Source: Nocardia cyriacigeorgica (GTDB lineage: Bacteria; Actinomycetota; Actinomycetes; Mycobacteriales; Mycobacteriaceae). Taken from it: a stretch of DNA of 64,000 nt. The notes beneath the pieces were generated by a model that saw only the letters and a list, made by a program, of their open reading frames with translations, ran no database searches and had not been told where the DNA came from. Below, one piece after another: positions 26,056-35,078 of this stretch. Location of the stretch: contig NZ_VBUT01000004.1 of assembly GCF_005863245.1 (NCBI RefSeq), positions 124,001 to 188,000 on the forward strand. The letters run 5' to 3'. How positions within the stretch are numbered: the stretch's first letter is position 1; each line of letters opens with the position of its first letter. The translations under genes and the position numbers were made by a program.

Positions 26056-26885
26056 CGGCCCACCAGCTCGAGCAGATGCTCCGCTTCCGGCCCCTTCACC
26101 AGCTCGGCGGCGGCATCCGGGTCGGTGGGCCCGATCCCGAACGAGGGGCAATCCTTGGCCAGCAGGCACACTCCGCACGCCGGTTTGCGCGAATGGCAGA
26201 CCCGGCGCCCGTGGAAGATCACCCGATGGGACAGCAGTGTCCACTCCTTGCGCTCGATCAGCTCGCCGACGGCCTGTTCGACCTTGACCGGATCCTCTTC
26301 GGTCGTCCATCCCCAGCGGCGCACCAGCCGGCCGAAGTGGGTGTCGACGGTGATACCCGGCACCCCGAACGCGTTGCCGAGGATGACGTTGGCAGTCTTG
26401 CGCCCGATGCCCGGCAACTTCACGAGTTCGTCCATGGTGTGAGGCAACTCACCATCGAAGTTTTCCAGCAGGGCTTGCCCGAGGCCGATGAGCGCGTTCG
26501 CCTTGTTCCGGTAGAAGCCGGTGGGGCGAATGTATTCCTCGAGTTCGGCCCGATTGGCCTCGGCGTATGCGCGCGCGTCAGGGTACTTGGCAAAAAGCGC
26601 GGGGGTGGTGAGGTTCACTCGCACATCGGTGCACTGGGCGGACAAGATCGTCGCGACGGCCAATTCCAGCGGTGTGGTGAAATCCAATTCGCAATGCGCG
26701 TCCGGAAAAGCCAGCGCCAGTTTACGGTTCATCCGGCGCGCGCGGCGGACCAGACCCAAGCGGGTTTCCGCCGGTCGAGTGCGGGTTTTCGACTTCGGCG
26801 CGCCGTCGGCCGCCGGGACAGGATCAGCCGCCGCGGCGGTGGCCGAAGGCCCGATCCCGGCCGCGGATGAGGGGGAGACACGCAC
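26052..26885 (-). CDS. nth: Endonuclease III, base-excision repair glycosylase/AP lyase
   Basis: About 277 residues. It removes oxidised pyrimidines. The helix-hairpin-helix holds [14 protein letters not shown] with the catalytic Lys, followed by the catalytic Asp in [13 protein letters not shown] [4Fe-4S] cluster is encoded by [17 protein letters not shown] (C-x6-C-x2-C-x5-C). The first roughly 40 residues are Ala/Pro/Lys-rich and absent from short orthologues. I chose the GTG at 26885 because TATGGT (26897-26892) stands 6 nt before it, implying a leaderless mRNA; a start nearer [12 protein letters not shown] would also give a full enzyme. Head of the nth-trx-nudix-marP operon. Confidence 0.94.
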   Translation of the reverse strand: MRVSPSSAAGIGPSATAAAADPVPAADGAPKSKTRTRPAETRLGLVRRARRMNRKLALAFPDAHCELDFTTPLELAVATILSAQCTDVRVNLTTPALFAKYPDARAYAEANRAELEEYIRPTGFYRNKANALIGLGQALLENFDGELPHTMDELVKLPGIGRKTANVILGNAFGVPGITVDTHFGRLVRRWGWTTEEDPVKVEQAVGELIERKEWTLLSHRVIFHGRRVCHSRKPACGVCLLAKDCPSFGIGPTDPDAAAELVKGPEAEHLLELVGR

Positions 26886-26976
26886 CCGTCCACCATACGG
26901 AACGCACCGACATCGTTGCCTGCCCAGATCTGGTGCCGTGTTCCATCTGAGACCTCGACAGTGTTTACTGCTCGGC

Positions 26977-27219
26977 ATGCAAGGACTCGCTGTGGTGCTC
27001 TTCCCAGTGGCGTTGATGCTGTTCGCCCTGGGCATGGAGCGGGTCGAGAACCGGCTCCGCAAACTTCTCGAACCCGACGAAGAAGTTCAGCTGTACTTGG
27101 ACAAGGCGAGCAACGCCGAGGTGAAAGAGCTGACGAAGCTCGGTCTACCGGCGGCGGTGGCCCGTATGCGCAGGCGCCGCTCCCGCGCCGAGGAAATGGA
27201 CATCGCCCGGGCCAGCTGA
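26977..27219 (+). CDS. Small single-pass membrane protein (Rv3675 position)
   Basis: 80 residues. One N-terminal helix ([17 protein letters not shown]) followed by a charged cytoplasmic tail, with [22 protein letters not shown] and an arginine-rich end. No known domain. ATG 26977 is the first methionine before the helix. It lies divergent from nth and upstream of crp, as Rv3675 does in M. tuberculosis. Function unknown. Confidence 0.7.
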   Translation: MQGLAVVLFPVALMLFALGMERVENRLRKLLEPDEEVQLYLDKASNAEVKELTKLGLPAAVARMRRRRSRAEEMDIARAS

Positions 27220-27261
27220 GCCCGCGCGATGCGGAGTTCACGCCACGCAATCCGGCCGTTA

Positions 27262-27277
27262 CGTGGTGTCTGTCACT
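27262..27277 (+). promoter_or_regulatory. Weak CRP-like site upstream of crp
   Basis: CGTGGTGTCTGTCACT keeps the GTG-N8-CAC core of the CRP palindrome (7 of 10 consensus positions). It overlaps the expected -35 region of the TAGACT promoter at 27297 and suggests autoregulation. Confidence 0.35.
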
Positions 27278-27296
27278 ACGCGCCGTGAATGCCGCG

Positions 27297-27302
27297 TAGA
27301 CT
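27297..27302 (+). promoter_or_regulatory. -10 element of the crp promoter
   Basis: TAGACT, giving a predicted start near 27309 and a 5' leader of about 55 nt that includes the AAGGAG ribosome site. Confidence 0.45.
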
Positions 27303-27363
27303 GCACTGTCGGCCGACCCACTTCGGTCCAGGACTACAGCCATTTCCCATAAGGAGCACATTC

Positions 27364-28038
27364 GTGGACGAGGCCCTCGCCAGAGCAGGCATCTTCCAAG
27401 GCGTAGAGCCCACCGCGGTGGCGGCGCTCGCCAAACAACTGCAGCCCGTGGATTTCCCGCGCGGCCATGTCATCTTCAACGAAGGTGAGCCCGGCGATCG
27501 GCTGTACATCATCACGTCCGGCAAGGTGAAGATCGGTCGCCGTTCCCCGGACGGCCGGGAGAACCTGCTGACCATCATGGGCCCGTCGGACATGTTCGGC
27601 GAGCTGTCGATCTTCGACCCCGGCCCGCGGACCTCCACCGCGACCACGGTTACCGAGGTCCGCGCGGTCACCATGGACCGTGAGGCGCTCAAGTCCTGGA
27701 TCGACCAGCGACCCGAGATCGCCGAGCAGTTGCTGCGCGTGCTGGCCCGCCGCCTGCGCCGCACCAACAACAACCTCGCCGACCTCATCTTCACCGACGT
27801 CCCGGGTCGGGTCGCGAAGGCGCTGCTGCAGCTCGCTCAGCGTTTCGGCACCCAGGAGGCCGGTGCGCTGCGGGTCACCCACGACCTCACCCAGGAAGAG
27901 ATCGCCCAGCTGGTCGGTGCCTCCCGCGAGACCGTGAACAAGGCCCTGGCCGACTTCGCGCACCGCGGCTGGCTGCGGCTCGAGGGCAAGAGCGTGCTGA
28001 TCTCCGACTCCGAGCGCCTGGCCCGGCGCGCGCGCTGA
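27364..28038 (+). CDS. crp: cAMP receptor protein family regulator CRP (Rv3676 type)
   Basis: 224 residues, the same length as M. tuberculosis CRP. The N-terminal cyclic-nucleotide domain has [17 protein letters not shown] and [19 protein letters not shown], the phosphate-binding cassette with Arg, Ser and Thr positions. The C-terminal helix-turn-helix reads [21 protein letters not shown]. It is a global regulator of carbon metabolism and persistence genes in mycobacteria. GTG 27364 follows AAGGAG at 7 nt. Three CRP-like sites lie in this window, one of them upstream of this gene. Confidence 0.96.
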   Translation: MDEALARAGIFQGVEPTAVAALAKQLQPVDFPRGHVIFNEGEPGDRLYIITSGKVKIGRRSPDGRENLLTIMGPSDMFGELSIFDPGPRTSTATTVTEVRAVTMDREALKSWIDQRPEIAEQLLRVLARRLRRTNNNLADLIFTDVPGRVAKALLQLAQRFGTQEAGALRVTHDLTQEEIAQLVGASRETVNKALADFAHRGWLRLEGKSVLISDSERLARRAR

Positions 28039-28058
28039 TCTCGCGCACGGATCGCTGA

Positions 28059-28098
28059 TCGTTCGAGGCCCGGCCGCAGCTAGCGGACCGGGCCTCGA
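28059..28098. terminator. Bidirectional hairpin between crp and the MBL-fold gene
   Basis: 13-bp perfect stem GTTCGAGGCCCGG/CCGGGCCTCGAAC with a 14-nt loop between convergent genes. Confidence 0.7.
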
Positions 28099-28110
28099 AC
28101 GTGTCCCTGG

Positions 28111-28902
28111 TCAGGCCTGCGACCGCAGGTACTCCAGCTGCGCCTGCACCGAACTCCGCGCCGCCAGCCACAGCTTCTTGTCGACGTCGGCGTACACCTT
28201 GCGCACCACCGCCATCGGCCCGGCGTCGGGCCCGAGTTCGGCCAGCGCCGCGCGCACCTGCTCCAGCCGTTCCTGCCGGTGGGCGATGTAGTAGCGCGCG
28301 ACCGGCTCGAGATCCGGGTGATCCGGGCCGTGTGCCGGCAGCAGCGCCTTCCCCGCCCCCACCTCGACCAGCCGGTCCAGCGACCGCAGGTAGTCGCCGA
28401 GCGTGCCGTCGGTGGAATCGAGGACGGTGGTGCCGCGACCGAGGATGGTGTCGCCGGTCAGCACGGCGTCATCGAGCACGAAACTCACCGAATCCCCGGT
28501 GTGCCCGGGTGTGTGCAGCACGGTGATGCGCAAACCTGCCGCGACGATGACCTCGCCGTCGGTCAGCGCCGCATCGCTCCCGCGCAGGAACTCGCGGTCC
28601 ATCGCCCGCACCGGCGTACCGGTCAGCTTCACCAAGCGGTCGATGCCGCCGGTGTGATCGGAATGCCGGTGCGTGATCAGGGTGAGCGCGATATCGCCGC
28701 CGGTCGCCGCGACGATCGCCTCGATATGCGCGCGCTGCTTCGGGCCCGGATCGACTACCACACAGCCGGGGCCGTCCGGGGCCCGCAGGATCCAGGTATT
28801 GGTCCCGTCCAGCGTCATCTGGCCCGGATTGTCCGCGAGCAGCACCGCCGCGGTCGGCGTGACCTGCCGCAGCTGCCCGTAGGCGGGATGGGTCAGGGTC
28901 AT
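28111..28902 (-). CDS. MBL-fold metallohydrolase, LACTB2-like (Rv3677c type)
   Basis: 263 residues. The metal site is THRHSDHTGG (HxHxDH, about 77-82), with further ligands in HTPGHTGDS, TGDTILG and PAHGPDH. A C-terminal winged-helix-like tail (about 200-263) resembles LACTB2-type proteins, some of which are RNA endonucleases. ATG 28902 follows AGGAGGT at 6 nt. Third gene of a DUF4177-RidA-MBL operon. Substrate unknown. Confidence 0.86.
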   Translation of the reverse strand: MTLTHPAYGQLRQVTPTAAVLLADNPGQMTLDGTNTWILRAPDGPGCVVVDPGPKQRAHIEAIVAATGGDIALTLITHRHSDHTGGIDRLVKLTGTPVRAMDREFLRGSDAALTDGEVIVAAGLRITVLHTPGHTGDSVSFVLDDAVLTGDTILGRGTTVLDSTDGTLGDYLRSLDRLVEVGAGKALLPAHGPDHPDLEPVARYYIAHRQERLEQVRAALAELGPDAGPMAVVRKVYADVDKKLWLAARSSVQAQLEYLRSQA

Positions 28903-28917
28903 GGGCCTACCTCCTGA

Positions 28918-29406
28918 TCAACGCACCTCGGCGATGAGTTCCACCTCGACCGGGGTGTTCTTCGGCAGTTCGGAGACCCCGACCGCCGAGCGTGCGTGCG
29001 TACCCGCGGCGCCGAAGACCTCGCCGAGGAACTCCGAGGCGCCATTGACGACCAGCGGCTGGTCGGTGAAGCCAGGGGCCGAGGCGACGAAGCCGACCAC
29101 CTTGACGATCCGCACGACCTCGTCGAGGCCGACCAGATCGTGCACGGCGGCCAGCGCGTTCAGCGCGCACAGCCGCGCGGCCTCGGCGGCCTGCTCCAAG
29201 GTCACCTCCGCGCCGACCTTGCCGGTCGCCGACAGCTCACCGGAGACGAACGGCAACTGCCCGGAGGTGTAGACCAGCGAACCGGTGCGGACCGCGGGCA
29301 GATAGGCCGCGACCGGCGCGGCGACCTCGGGCAGGCTCAGGCCGAGCCGGGCGAGATTGCGTTGCCAGGGGGTTGCGGGTTCGGCAGCGGGCGATTCGAG
29401 TGCCAT
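28918..29406 (-). CDS. RidA/YjgF-family protein (Rv3678c type)
   Basis: 162 residues, longer than classic RidA (about 130) because of an N-terminal extension, as in the YjgF/UK114-like subgroup. Typical segments are GSLVYTSGQLPFVSG and QAAEAARLCALNALAAV. RidA proper hydrolyses reactive enamine/imine intermediates; this subgroup often lacks the key Arg, so enamine deaminase activity is not certain. It is 11 bp after DUF4177 and 15 bp before the MBL gene. Confidence 0.85.
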   Translation of the reverse strand: MALESPAAEPATPWQRNLARLGLSLPEVAAPVAAYLPAVRTGSLVYTSGQLPFVSGELSATGKVGAEVTLEQAAEAARLCALNALAAVHDLVGLDEVVRIVKVVGFVASAPGFTDQPLVVNGASEFLGEVFGAAGTHARSAVGVSELPKNTPVEVELIAEVR

Positions 29407-29417
29407 GGCCGCCCGCC

Positions 29418-29582
29418 CTACTGCTTCGGCCGCTTCAGGTAGGCCACGTGCTGCTCACCGGTCGGGCCGGGCAGCACGGTCACCAGCTCCCAGCCGTCGG
29501 CGCCCCACTGGTCGAGGATCTGCTTGGTCGCATGGGTGAGCAGCGGAACGGTCGCGTACTCCCACAGGGTCACATCGCTCAT
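29418..29582 (-). CDS. Small DUF4177-type protein (Rv3678A position)
   Basis: 54 residues, MSDVTLWEYATVPL then QWGADGWELVTVLPGP, the core of the DUF4177 family. Predicted single small alpha/beta domain, cytoplasmic. Function unknown. ATG 29582 lies 6 nt after TAGGCT, so the mRNA is probably leaderless. It heads the operon with RidA and the MBL hydrolase and is divergent from the ATPase pair. Confidence 0.82.
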   Translation of the reverse strand: MSDVTLWEYATVPLLTHATKQILDQWGADGWELVTVLPGPTGEQHVAYLKRPKQ

Positions 29583-29588
29583 GGCTGG

Positions 29589-29594
29589 AGCCTA
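29589..29594 (-). promoter_or_regulatory. -10 element for leaderless DUF4177-RidA-MBL mRNA
   Basis: TAGGCT on the minus strand, 6 nt from the ATG at 29582. The divergent promoter at 29721 has the identical hexamer. Confidence 0.55.
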
Positions 29595-29720
29595 ATAGGT
29601 GGGCTCCGGCCTGTTCCGACCGCAGCCGGGCCCGTTCCCGTCATACGAGCCGGACGTCACTGTCTGATACACCACACCCTCGGTATCCGGATCCCTAGGG
29701 CGCGATCTCAGAACGGGTTA

Positions 29721-29726
29721 TAGGCT
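29721..29726 (+). promoter_or_regulatory. -10 element for leaderless ATPase-pair mRNA
   Basis: TAGGCT followed by 7 nt and the GTG at 29734, with no ribosome site. Confidence 0.55.
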
Positions 29727-29733
29727 CGCGAAC

Positions 29734-30771
29734 GTGGGAGCACCAACAACAGTGCCGGTTTCGGCCGATCCGGGGCTGACGACCGGCTGGCCGGAACGCG
29801 CGGCCAAGGCCCGTCTGCACTATGTGTCGGGTAAGGGCGGGACCGGGAAGTCGACGGTCGCCGCGGCCCTGGCGCTGGCGCTGGCCGCCGGCGGGCGCCG
29901 GGTCCTGCTGGTCGAGGTGGAGAGCAGACAGTCCATCGCCCAGCTGTTCGACCTGCCGCCGCTGCCACCCACCGAGACCAGGATCGCCACCGCCGACGGT
30001 GGTGGTGAGGTGGTAGCGCTCGCTCTCGATATCGAGCACGCCTTCCTCGAGTACCTGGACATGTTCTACAACCTGGGCTTCGCGGGCCGGGCCATGCGCC
30101 GGATGGGGGCCATCGAGTTCGTCACCACCATCGCGCCCGGTCTGCGCGATGTCATCCTGACCGGCAAGATCAAGGAGTGCGCGGTCCGCGTCGACAAGAC
30201 CGGCAAGCAGGTCTACGACGAGATCGTGGTGGACTCGCCGCCGACGGGCCGGATCGCCAGCTTCCTCGACGTCACCCAGGCGATGGCCGAGGTGGCCAAG
30301 GGCGGGCCGATCGCCTCGCAGGCCGAGGGCGTGTCGAAGCTGCTGCATTCCGACCAGACCCTGATCCACCTGGTCACCCTGCTGGAGGCGCTTCCGGTGC
30401 AGGAAACCGCCGACGCCATCGCCGAATTGACCGCGGCCGACCTGCGGGTCGGCACGGTGATCGTCAACCGGGCCAGCCAGGACGAACTGCCTGCCGAACA
30501 GCGCAATCGCGCCGCTGCGGGCGACCTCGACGTCGAGGCGATCCGAGCCGGGCTCGACCGCGCGGGAATCTCGCTGCCCGAGGACGATTTCCAGGGCCTG
30601 ATCACCGAAACCGTCGAGCATTCGGCCACCCTGCGGGCCCAGGACGAGAGCGCCACCGAACTCGCCAAGATCGATATCTCCCGGATCTCGTTGCCCGCGC
30701 TCACCGACGGCATGGATCTGGGCGGGCTCTACGAGCTGGCCGAACACCTCACCGCACAGGGAGTCCGATGA
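29734..30771 (+). CDS. ArsA/Get3-like P-loop ATPase, subunit 1 (Rv3679 type)
   Basis: 345 residues. Deviant Walker [14 protein letters not shown], switch I VEVESRQS and switch [12 protein letters not shown] place it in the ArsA/Get3 ATPase class. The CXXC zinc motif of Get3 is not evident. M. tuberculosis Rv3679 and Rv3680 form a heteromeric complex reported to protect against glycerol-derived and electrophile stress. The GTG start lies 7 nt after TAGGCT, so translation is probably leaderless. It overlaps the next gene by 4 bp (ATGA). Confidence 0.88.
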   Translation: MGAPTTVPVSADPGLTTGWPERAAKARLHYVSGKGGTGKSTVAAALALALAAGGRRVLLVEVESRQSIAQLFDLPPLPPTETRIATADGGGEVVALALDIEHAFLEYLDMFYNLGFAGRAMRRMGAIEFVTTIAPGLRDVILTGKIKECAVRVDKTGKQVYDEIVVDSPPTGRIASFLDVTQAMAEVAKGGPIASQAEGVSKLLHSDQTLIHLVTLLEALPVQETADAIAELTAADLRVGTVIVNRASQDELPAEQRNRAAAGDLDVEAIRAGLDRAGISLPEDDFQGLITETVEHSATLRAQDESATELAKIDISRISLPALTDGMDLGGLYELAEHLTAQGVR

Positions 30772-31916
30772 GCACGCCGCAGGCAGGCGCCCCCCAGCTG
30801 GACATCTCGACGATCATCGGCGACCCGAGCGCGCGCATCGTGGTGTGCTGCGGTTCCGGCGGTGTCGGCAAGACCACCACCGCCGCCGCCATCGCGTTGC
30901 GCGCCGCCGAGTCCGGCCGCAAGGTCGTGGTGCTGACCATCGATCCGGCCCGCAGGCTGGCCCAGTCGCTCGGCGTCGCCGATCTCGGCAACTCCCCGCA
31001 GCGGGTGGAGCTCGGACCAGAGGTCAAGGGCGAACTGCACGCGATGATGCTCAATATGCGCCGGACCTTCGACGAGATGGTGCTCGAGCACACCAGCCCC
31101 GACAAGGCCGAGCAGATCTTCGCCAACCCCTTCTATCAGACCGTGGCCTCGTCCTTCGGTGGGACGCAGGAGTACATGGCGATGGAAAAGCTCGGGCAGC
31201 TGGCGAATCGGCGCGAGTGGGATCTGATCGTGGTCGACACTCCCCCGTCGCGTAACGCGCTGGACTTCCTCGACGCACCCAAGCGGCTCGGCAATTTCCT
31301 CAACGGCCGGATGATCCGGGTGATCATGGCGCCTGGACGCGGCGTCGGCCGGTTCGTCACCGGTGCCATGAGCCTGGCGGTGCGCGGGGTGTCGACGATC
31401 GTCGGCGGCCAGATGCTCAAGGACGCGTCGCTGTTCCTGCAATCGCTGGAATCGCTGTTCGGCGGATTCCAGGACCGGGCCAACCGGACCTACGCGATGC
31501 TGTCCAAGCCGGGCACCCACTTCCTGGTGGTCGCGGCCCCCGAACCCGATGCCCTGCGTGAGGCCTCGTTCTTCGTCGACCGGCTCTCCACCGAGAAGAT
31601 GCCGCTGGCCGGGCTGGTGCTGAACCGGACCCATCCGGTCCGCAGCGAGCTGTCAGCCGATCACGCGCTGACCGCCGCCGACCAGTTGACCGAATCGAAT
31701 CCGCTGACGGCGGCGGTGCTGCGCATCCACGCCCACCGGGTGGCGACCGCGAAACGCGAACAGCATCTACTGTTGCGGTTCACCGGAGCCCACCCTCGGG
31801 TGCCGATCGTGCCGGTGACCGCGCTGCCCTTCGAGGTCTCCGATCTCGAAGCGCTACGCGCGGTCGGCGATCAACTCACCCGGACTCCGGCCGGCTCGGC
31901 CGTGCCGGTTACATAG
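30768..31916 (+). CDS. ArsA/Get3-like P-loop ATPase, subunit 2 (Rv3680 type)
   Basis: 382 residues. Walker [28 protein letters not shown] (a switch I Asp typical of ArsA) and [14 protein letters not shown]. It is predicted to dimerise with the upstream paralogue. A hydrophobic stretch near the middle ([19 protein letters not shown]) is consistent with membrane association. It is translationally coupled to subunit 1. The stop overlaps the whiB4 stop on the other strand by 8 bp. Confidence 0.9.
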   Translation: MSTPQAGAPQLDISTIIGDPSARIVVCCGSGGVGKTTTAAAIALRAAESGRKVVVLTIDPARRLAQSLGVADLGNSPQRVELGPEVKGELHAMMLNMRRTFDEMVLEHTSPDKAEQIFANPFYQTVASSFGGTQEYMAMEKLGQLANRREWDLIVVDTPPSRNALDFLDAPKRLGNFLNGRMIRVIMAPGRGVGRFVTGAMSLAVRGVSTIVGGQMLKDASLFLQSLESLFGGFQDRANRTYAMLSKPGTHFLVVAAPEPDALREASFFVDRLSTEKMPLAGLVLNRTHPVRSELSADHALTAADQLTESNPLTAAVLRIHAHRVATAKREQHLLLRFTGAHPRVPIVPVTALPFEVSDLEALRAVGDQLTRTPAGSAVPVT

Positions 31917-32232
31917 CCACCTGATGCTGGCGCTGGGCCTGGAAGAAATCGGCCCATGACGTCACCTCGGGATGCTGCTTGAGCAGCGCACGCCGCTGCC
32001 GTTCGGTCATCCCGCCCCACACACCGAACTCGACCCGGTTGTCGAGTGCGTCGGCTCCGCACTGCATCAAAACCGGGCAGTGCCTGCAGATCGTTGCCGC
32101 TTTGCGCTGCGCCGCGCCACGTACGAACAGCTGATCGGGGTCTACTTCCTTGCATCGGGCCTGGGATACCCAGGCGATCCTCGCTTCGGCCTGCTCTACG
32201 TCCAATCGAGCGATGGGGGTTGTCATGTGCAT
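31909..32232 (-). CDS. whiB4: WhiB-family iron-sulfur regulator WhiB4
   Basis: 107 residues. Four cluster cysteines: one in QARCKEVD, then [10 protein letters not shown] (C-x2-C-x5-C). The family loop is [19 protein letters not shown] [4Fe-4S] redox-sensing protein that, in mycobacteria, condenses DNA and represses antioxidant genes after oxidation. ATG 32232 is chosen over 32226 because AAGGGG lies 8 nt upstream. It is convergent and overlapping with the ATPase gene, as Rv3681c is beside Rv3680. Confidence 0.95.
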   Translation of the reverse strand: MHMTTPIARLDVEQAEARIAWVSQARCKEVDPDQLFVRGAAQRKAATICRHCPVLMQCGADALDNRVEFGVWGGMTERQRRALLKQHPEVTSWADFFQAQRQHQVAM

Positions 32233-32342
32233 TTGGTGTGCCCCTTTGCAGTCCGAACACCGGTCAACGGCGCTCCGGAATCGCGTGTCAGCCTCGCAGC
32301 AACCCAAACCCCGCTGCGAAGTGCACCACATTCCACTTTGAG

Positions 32343-32358
32343 TGTTAGCTCTATCACA
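32343..32358. promoter_or_regulatory. CRP-like operator between whiB4 and ponA2
   Basis: TGTTAGCTCTATCACA matches TGTGA-N6-TCACA at 9 of 10 positions. It lies 111 bp from the whiB4 start and 272 bp from ponA2, so whiB4 is the likelier target. Confidence 0.5.
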
Positions 32359-32439
32359 CTGGGTTCTCAATCTAGGTAAAGGTATGCCGGGAGCGCAAGA
32401 CCGAGCTGTGATTTTTTGGTACGTCCGTGCCGCGACCAC

Positions 32440-32472
32440 GCGACACGCCAGTGACCCAATCGCGACACGCCA
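32440..32472. repeat. 11-bp direct repeat in the whiB4-ponA2 spacer
   Basis: GCGACACGCCA at 32440-32450 and 32462-32472, 22 bp apart start to start (two helical turns), a spacing suited to a dimeric activator. A perfect palindrome GTTCGATCGAAC follows at 32494-32505. No regulator is identified. The rest of this 397-bp spacer shows no gene. Confidence 0.4.
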
Positions 32473-32617
32473 CCGAATCGACCGTTATCGCGTGTTCGAT
32501 CGAACGCGGCGCTCACCTGCCCGCCGTCACGACCGGGTTTCGGCCGTCGAACCCACCCCGACCTGCAATCGAGCAATTCGGATCAAACACACCCGCGAGA
32601 GCGTCCGACCCACCCCT

Positions 32618-32623
32618 TAGTCT
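32618..32623 (+). promoter_or_regulatory. -10 element for leaderless ponA2 mRNA
   Basis: TAGTCT, 6 nt before the GTG at 32630; no ribosome site. Confidence 0.55.
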
Positions 32624-32629
32624 GGTCCC

Positions 32630-35020
32630 GTGCCGATCAGACATACGCTCGCGAAGCTGGCCGTTAGCTGCATGCTGGCCGCCGTGCTCGTCGCCGGGCT
32701 GTTGTTCCCGCTCGCAGGCGGTTTCGGATTCGTGTCCAACCGCGCCGCCGATGCCGTCGACAACGTCTCCGCCGAGTTGGTCGAGGGCACGGTGCCCGCG
32801 GTGTCGACGATGGTCGACGCGGCGGGCAATCCGATCGCCTGGCTCTACGAACAACGCCGTTTCGAGGTGCCGAGCGAGAAGATCTCCAACGACATGAAGC
32901 TGGCGATCGTCTCGATCGAGGACCGCCGCTTCGCCGACCACGACGGCGTCGACTGGCAGGGCACGCTGCGCGCGTTCCTCACCAACACCACCAGCGGCGA
33001 GGTGCAGCAGGGCGCGTCCACCATCGACCAGCAGTATGTGAAGAACTTCCAGCTGCTCGTGGTCGCCAAGACCGACGCCGAACGCCGCGCCGCCATCGAG
33101 ACCACCCCGGCCCGCAAGATCCGCGAGATCCGGATGGCGCTGACGCTGGACAAGGAACTCACCAAGGACGAGATCCTCACCCGCTACCTGAACCTGGTGC
33201 CGTTCGGTAACTCCTCCTACGGCATCCAGGACGCCGCGCAGACCTACTTCGGCATCGACGCCGCCGATCTGAACGTGCCGCAGTCGGCGATGCTCGCGGG
33301 CATGGTGCAGAGCAGCTCGAAGCTCAACCCCTACACCAACCCCGAGGGCGTGCTGGCCCGCCGCAACACCGTGCTGGACACCATGATCCAGAACATCCCC
33401 AGCCGCGCCGACGAATTCCGCAAGGCCAAGACCGAGCCGCTGGGCGTGCTGCCCGAGCCCAAGGGCCTGCCCCGCGGCTGCATCGCGGCGGGCGACCGCG
33501 GCTTCTTCTGCGATTACGCGCTGCAATACCTGGCCAACGCCGGCATCAGCCGCGAGCAGATCGAAAAGGGCGGCTATCTGATCCGCACCACCCTCGACCC
33601 GGCCGTGCAGGATTCGGTCAAGCGCGCGGTCACCGAGGCGGCGCCGCCGGACCTGGAGAACATCGCCGAGGTCATGTCGGTGATCGCCCCCGGCCAGGAG
33701 TCGCACCCCGTGCTCGCCATGGCCAGCAGCCGCACCTACGGCCTCAACCGGGAGGCGCACGAGACGCTGCTGGCCCAGCCGTACTCGATGGTCGGCGACG
33801 GCGCGGGCTCGGTGTTCAAGCTGTTCACCACCGCCGCGGCCATGGAGAAGGGCATGGGCATCAACGCCCAGCTCGATGTGCCGGGCCGGTTCAACGCCCA
33901 GGGCATGGGTAACGGTGGCGCCCCCGGCTGCCCGCCCGCGACCTACTGCGTCGAGAACGCCGGCCGCTACAAGTCGCCGATGTCGGTGACCGAGGCACTG
34001 GCGACCTCACCCAACACCGCGTTCGTCAAGCTCATCCAGGCCGTCGGCGTCACCCCGACCGTCGACATGGCAGTGCGCCTGGGCATGCGCTCCTACACCG
34101 AGCCCGGCAGCTCGGGGCTGGAGAACAATCAGAGCCTCGCCGACATGATCAAGAGCCAGAACCTCGGCTCGTTCACCCTCGGCCCGGTCCCGATCAACCC
34201 GCTCGAGCTGTCCAACGTCGCGGCCACGCTGGCCTCCGGCGGCAAGTGGTGCCCGCCCTCGCCGATCAAGGAAGTGATCGACCGCAGCGGCAAGCAGGTG
34301 CCGCTGACCCAACAGGCCTGCGAGCAGGTGGTCGAGCCCGGCCTGGCCAACACCCTGGCCAATGCCATGAGCAAGGACGACCAGCCCGGCGGTACCGCCT
34401 TCGCCGCGGCCGCCAACGCGGGCTGGACGCTGCCGATGTCCGGTAAGACCGGCACCACCGAAAGCCACCGCTCCTCGGCGTTCGTCGGCTTCACCAACTC
34501 GCTGGCCGCGTCCGTCTACGTCTACGGCGACAGCCCGACGCCCGGCGAGATCTGCTCGTTCCCGCTGCGCAACTGCGGTGCCAGCGACGCCAACGGCCTG
34601 TTCGGCGGTAACGAGCCCGCACGGACCTGGTACAACGCGATCAAACCCGTTGTCGGGAACTTCCCGCCGCCGGTGCTGCCGCCGCTGGACGACAAATACG
34701 TGCGCGGCGCCAACAACGCGCAGGTGCCCGACGTGGTCGGGATGAAGCAGGGTGAGGCGACCGCCGCGCTCATCGCGGCCGGGTTCAAGGTCACCCCGGT
34801 GGAATCGCCCGGGTCCGCGCCGAAGGGCACCGTGACCGGGTCCTCGCCGAACGGGTCGGCCATTCCGGGCTCGCTGGTGACGATCTACGTCAGCGACGGC
34901 ACCGTGCGCACCCCGCCGCCGCCCGGTCCGCAGGGACCGCCGCCGGGCGTGCCGGGACTTCCGCCACCGCCGCGGCTGCCGCCCATTCCGATTCCGATTC
35001 CGCTGCCGTTCCCCCGGTAA
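32630..35020 (+). CDS. ponA2: Class A penicillin-binding protein PonA2 with PASTA domain
   Basis: 796 residues. Signal anchor at about 12-35, then a GT51 glycosyltransferase (SIEDRRFADHDGVDW, QGASTIDQQYVKN), then a transpeptidase with catalytic Ser in GAGSVFK, SPNTAFV as SxN and SGKTGTT as the KTG box. One PASTA domain (VPDVVGMKQGEATAALIAAG) lies at about 700-760, and a Pro-rich tail ends the protein. It polymerises and cross-links peptidoglycan outside the membrane. The GTG at 32630 lies 6 nt after TAGTCT. Mycobacterial PonA2 supports survival in stationary phase and stress. Confidence 0.95.
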   Translation: MPIRHTLAKLAVSCMLAAVLVAGLLFPLAGGFGFVSNRAADAVDNVSAELVEGTVPAVSTMVDAAGNPIAWLYEQRRFEVPSEKISNDMKLAIVSIEDRRFADHDGVDWQGTLRAFLTNTTSGEVQQGASTIDQQYVKNFQLLVVAKTDAERRAAIETTPARKIREIRMALTLDKELTKDEILTRYLNLVPFGNSSYGIQDAAQTYFGIDAADLNVPQSAMLAGMVQSSSKLNPYTNPEGVLARRNTVLDTMIQNIPSRADEFRKAKTEPLGVLPEPKGLPRGCIAAGDRGFFCDYALQYLANAGISREQIEKGGYLIRTTLDPAVQDSVKRAVTEAAPPDLENIAEVMSVIAPGQESHPVLAMASSRTYGLNREAHETLLAQPYSMVGDGAGSVFKLFTTAAAMEKGMGINAQLDVPGRFNAQGMGNGGAPGCPPATYCVENAGRYKSPMSVTEALATSPNTAFVKLIQAVGVTPTVDMAVRLGMRSYTEPGSSGLENNQSLADMIKSQNLGSFTLGPVPINPLELSNVAATLASGGKWCPPSPIKEVIDRSGKQVPLTQQACEQVVEPGLANTLANAMSKDDQPGGTAFAAAANAGWTLPMSGKTGTTESHRSSAFVGFTNSLAASVYVYGDSPTPGEICSFPLRNCGASDANGLFGGNEPARTWYNAIKPVVGNFPPPVLPPLDDKYVRGANNAQVPDVVGMKQGEATAALIAAGFKVTPVESPGSAPKGTVTGSSPNGSAIPGSLVTIYVSDGTVRTPPPPGPQGPPPGVPGLPPPPRLPPIPIPIPLPFPR

Positions 35021-35024
35021 CGAC

Positions 35025-35060
35025 AACGCCGACCCGGTCTGACCGGGTCGGCGTTTCGTT
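35025..35060. terminator. Terminator hairpin after ponA2
   Basis: 14-bp perfect stem AACGCCGACCCGGT/ACCGGGTCGGCGTT with a 3-nt loop, then TCGTTT. Serves the convergent ponA2 and yqeY-type genes. Confidence 0.8.
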
Positions 35061-35078
35061 TATCTGCTGGTCGAGCGG

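Noticed and set aside
32494..32505. LexA (SOS box)-like palindrome GTTCGATCGAAC
   Set aside because: The actinobacterial SOS box is TCGAAC-N4-GTTCGA; here the half-sites are in the opposite order, so it is not a match.
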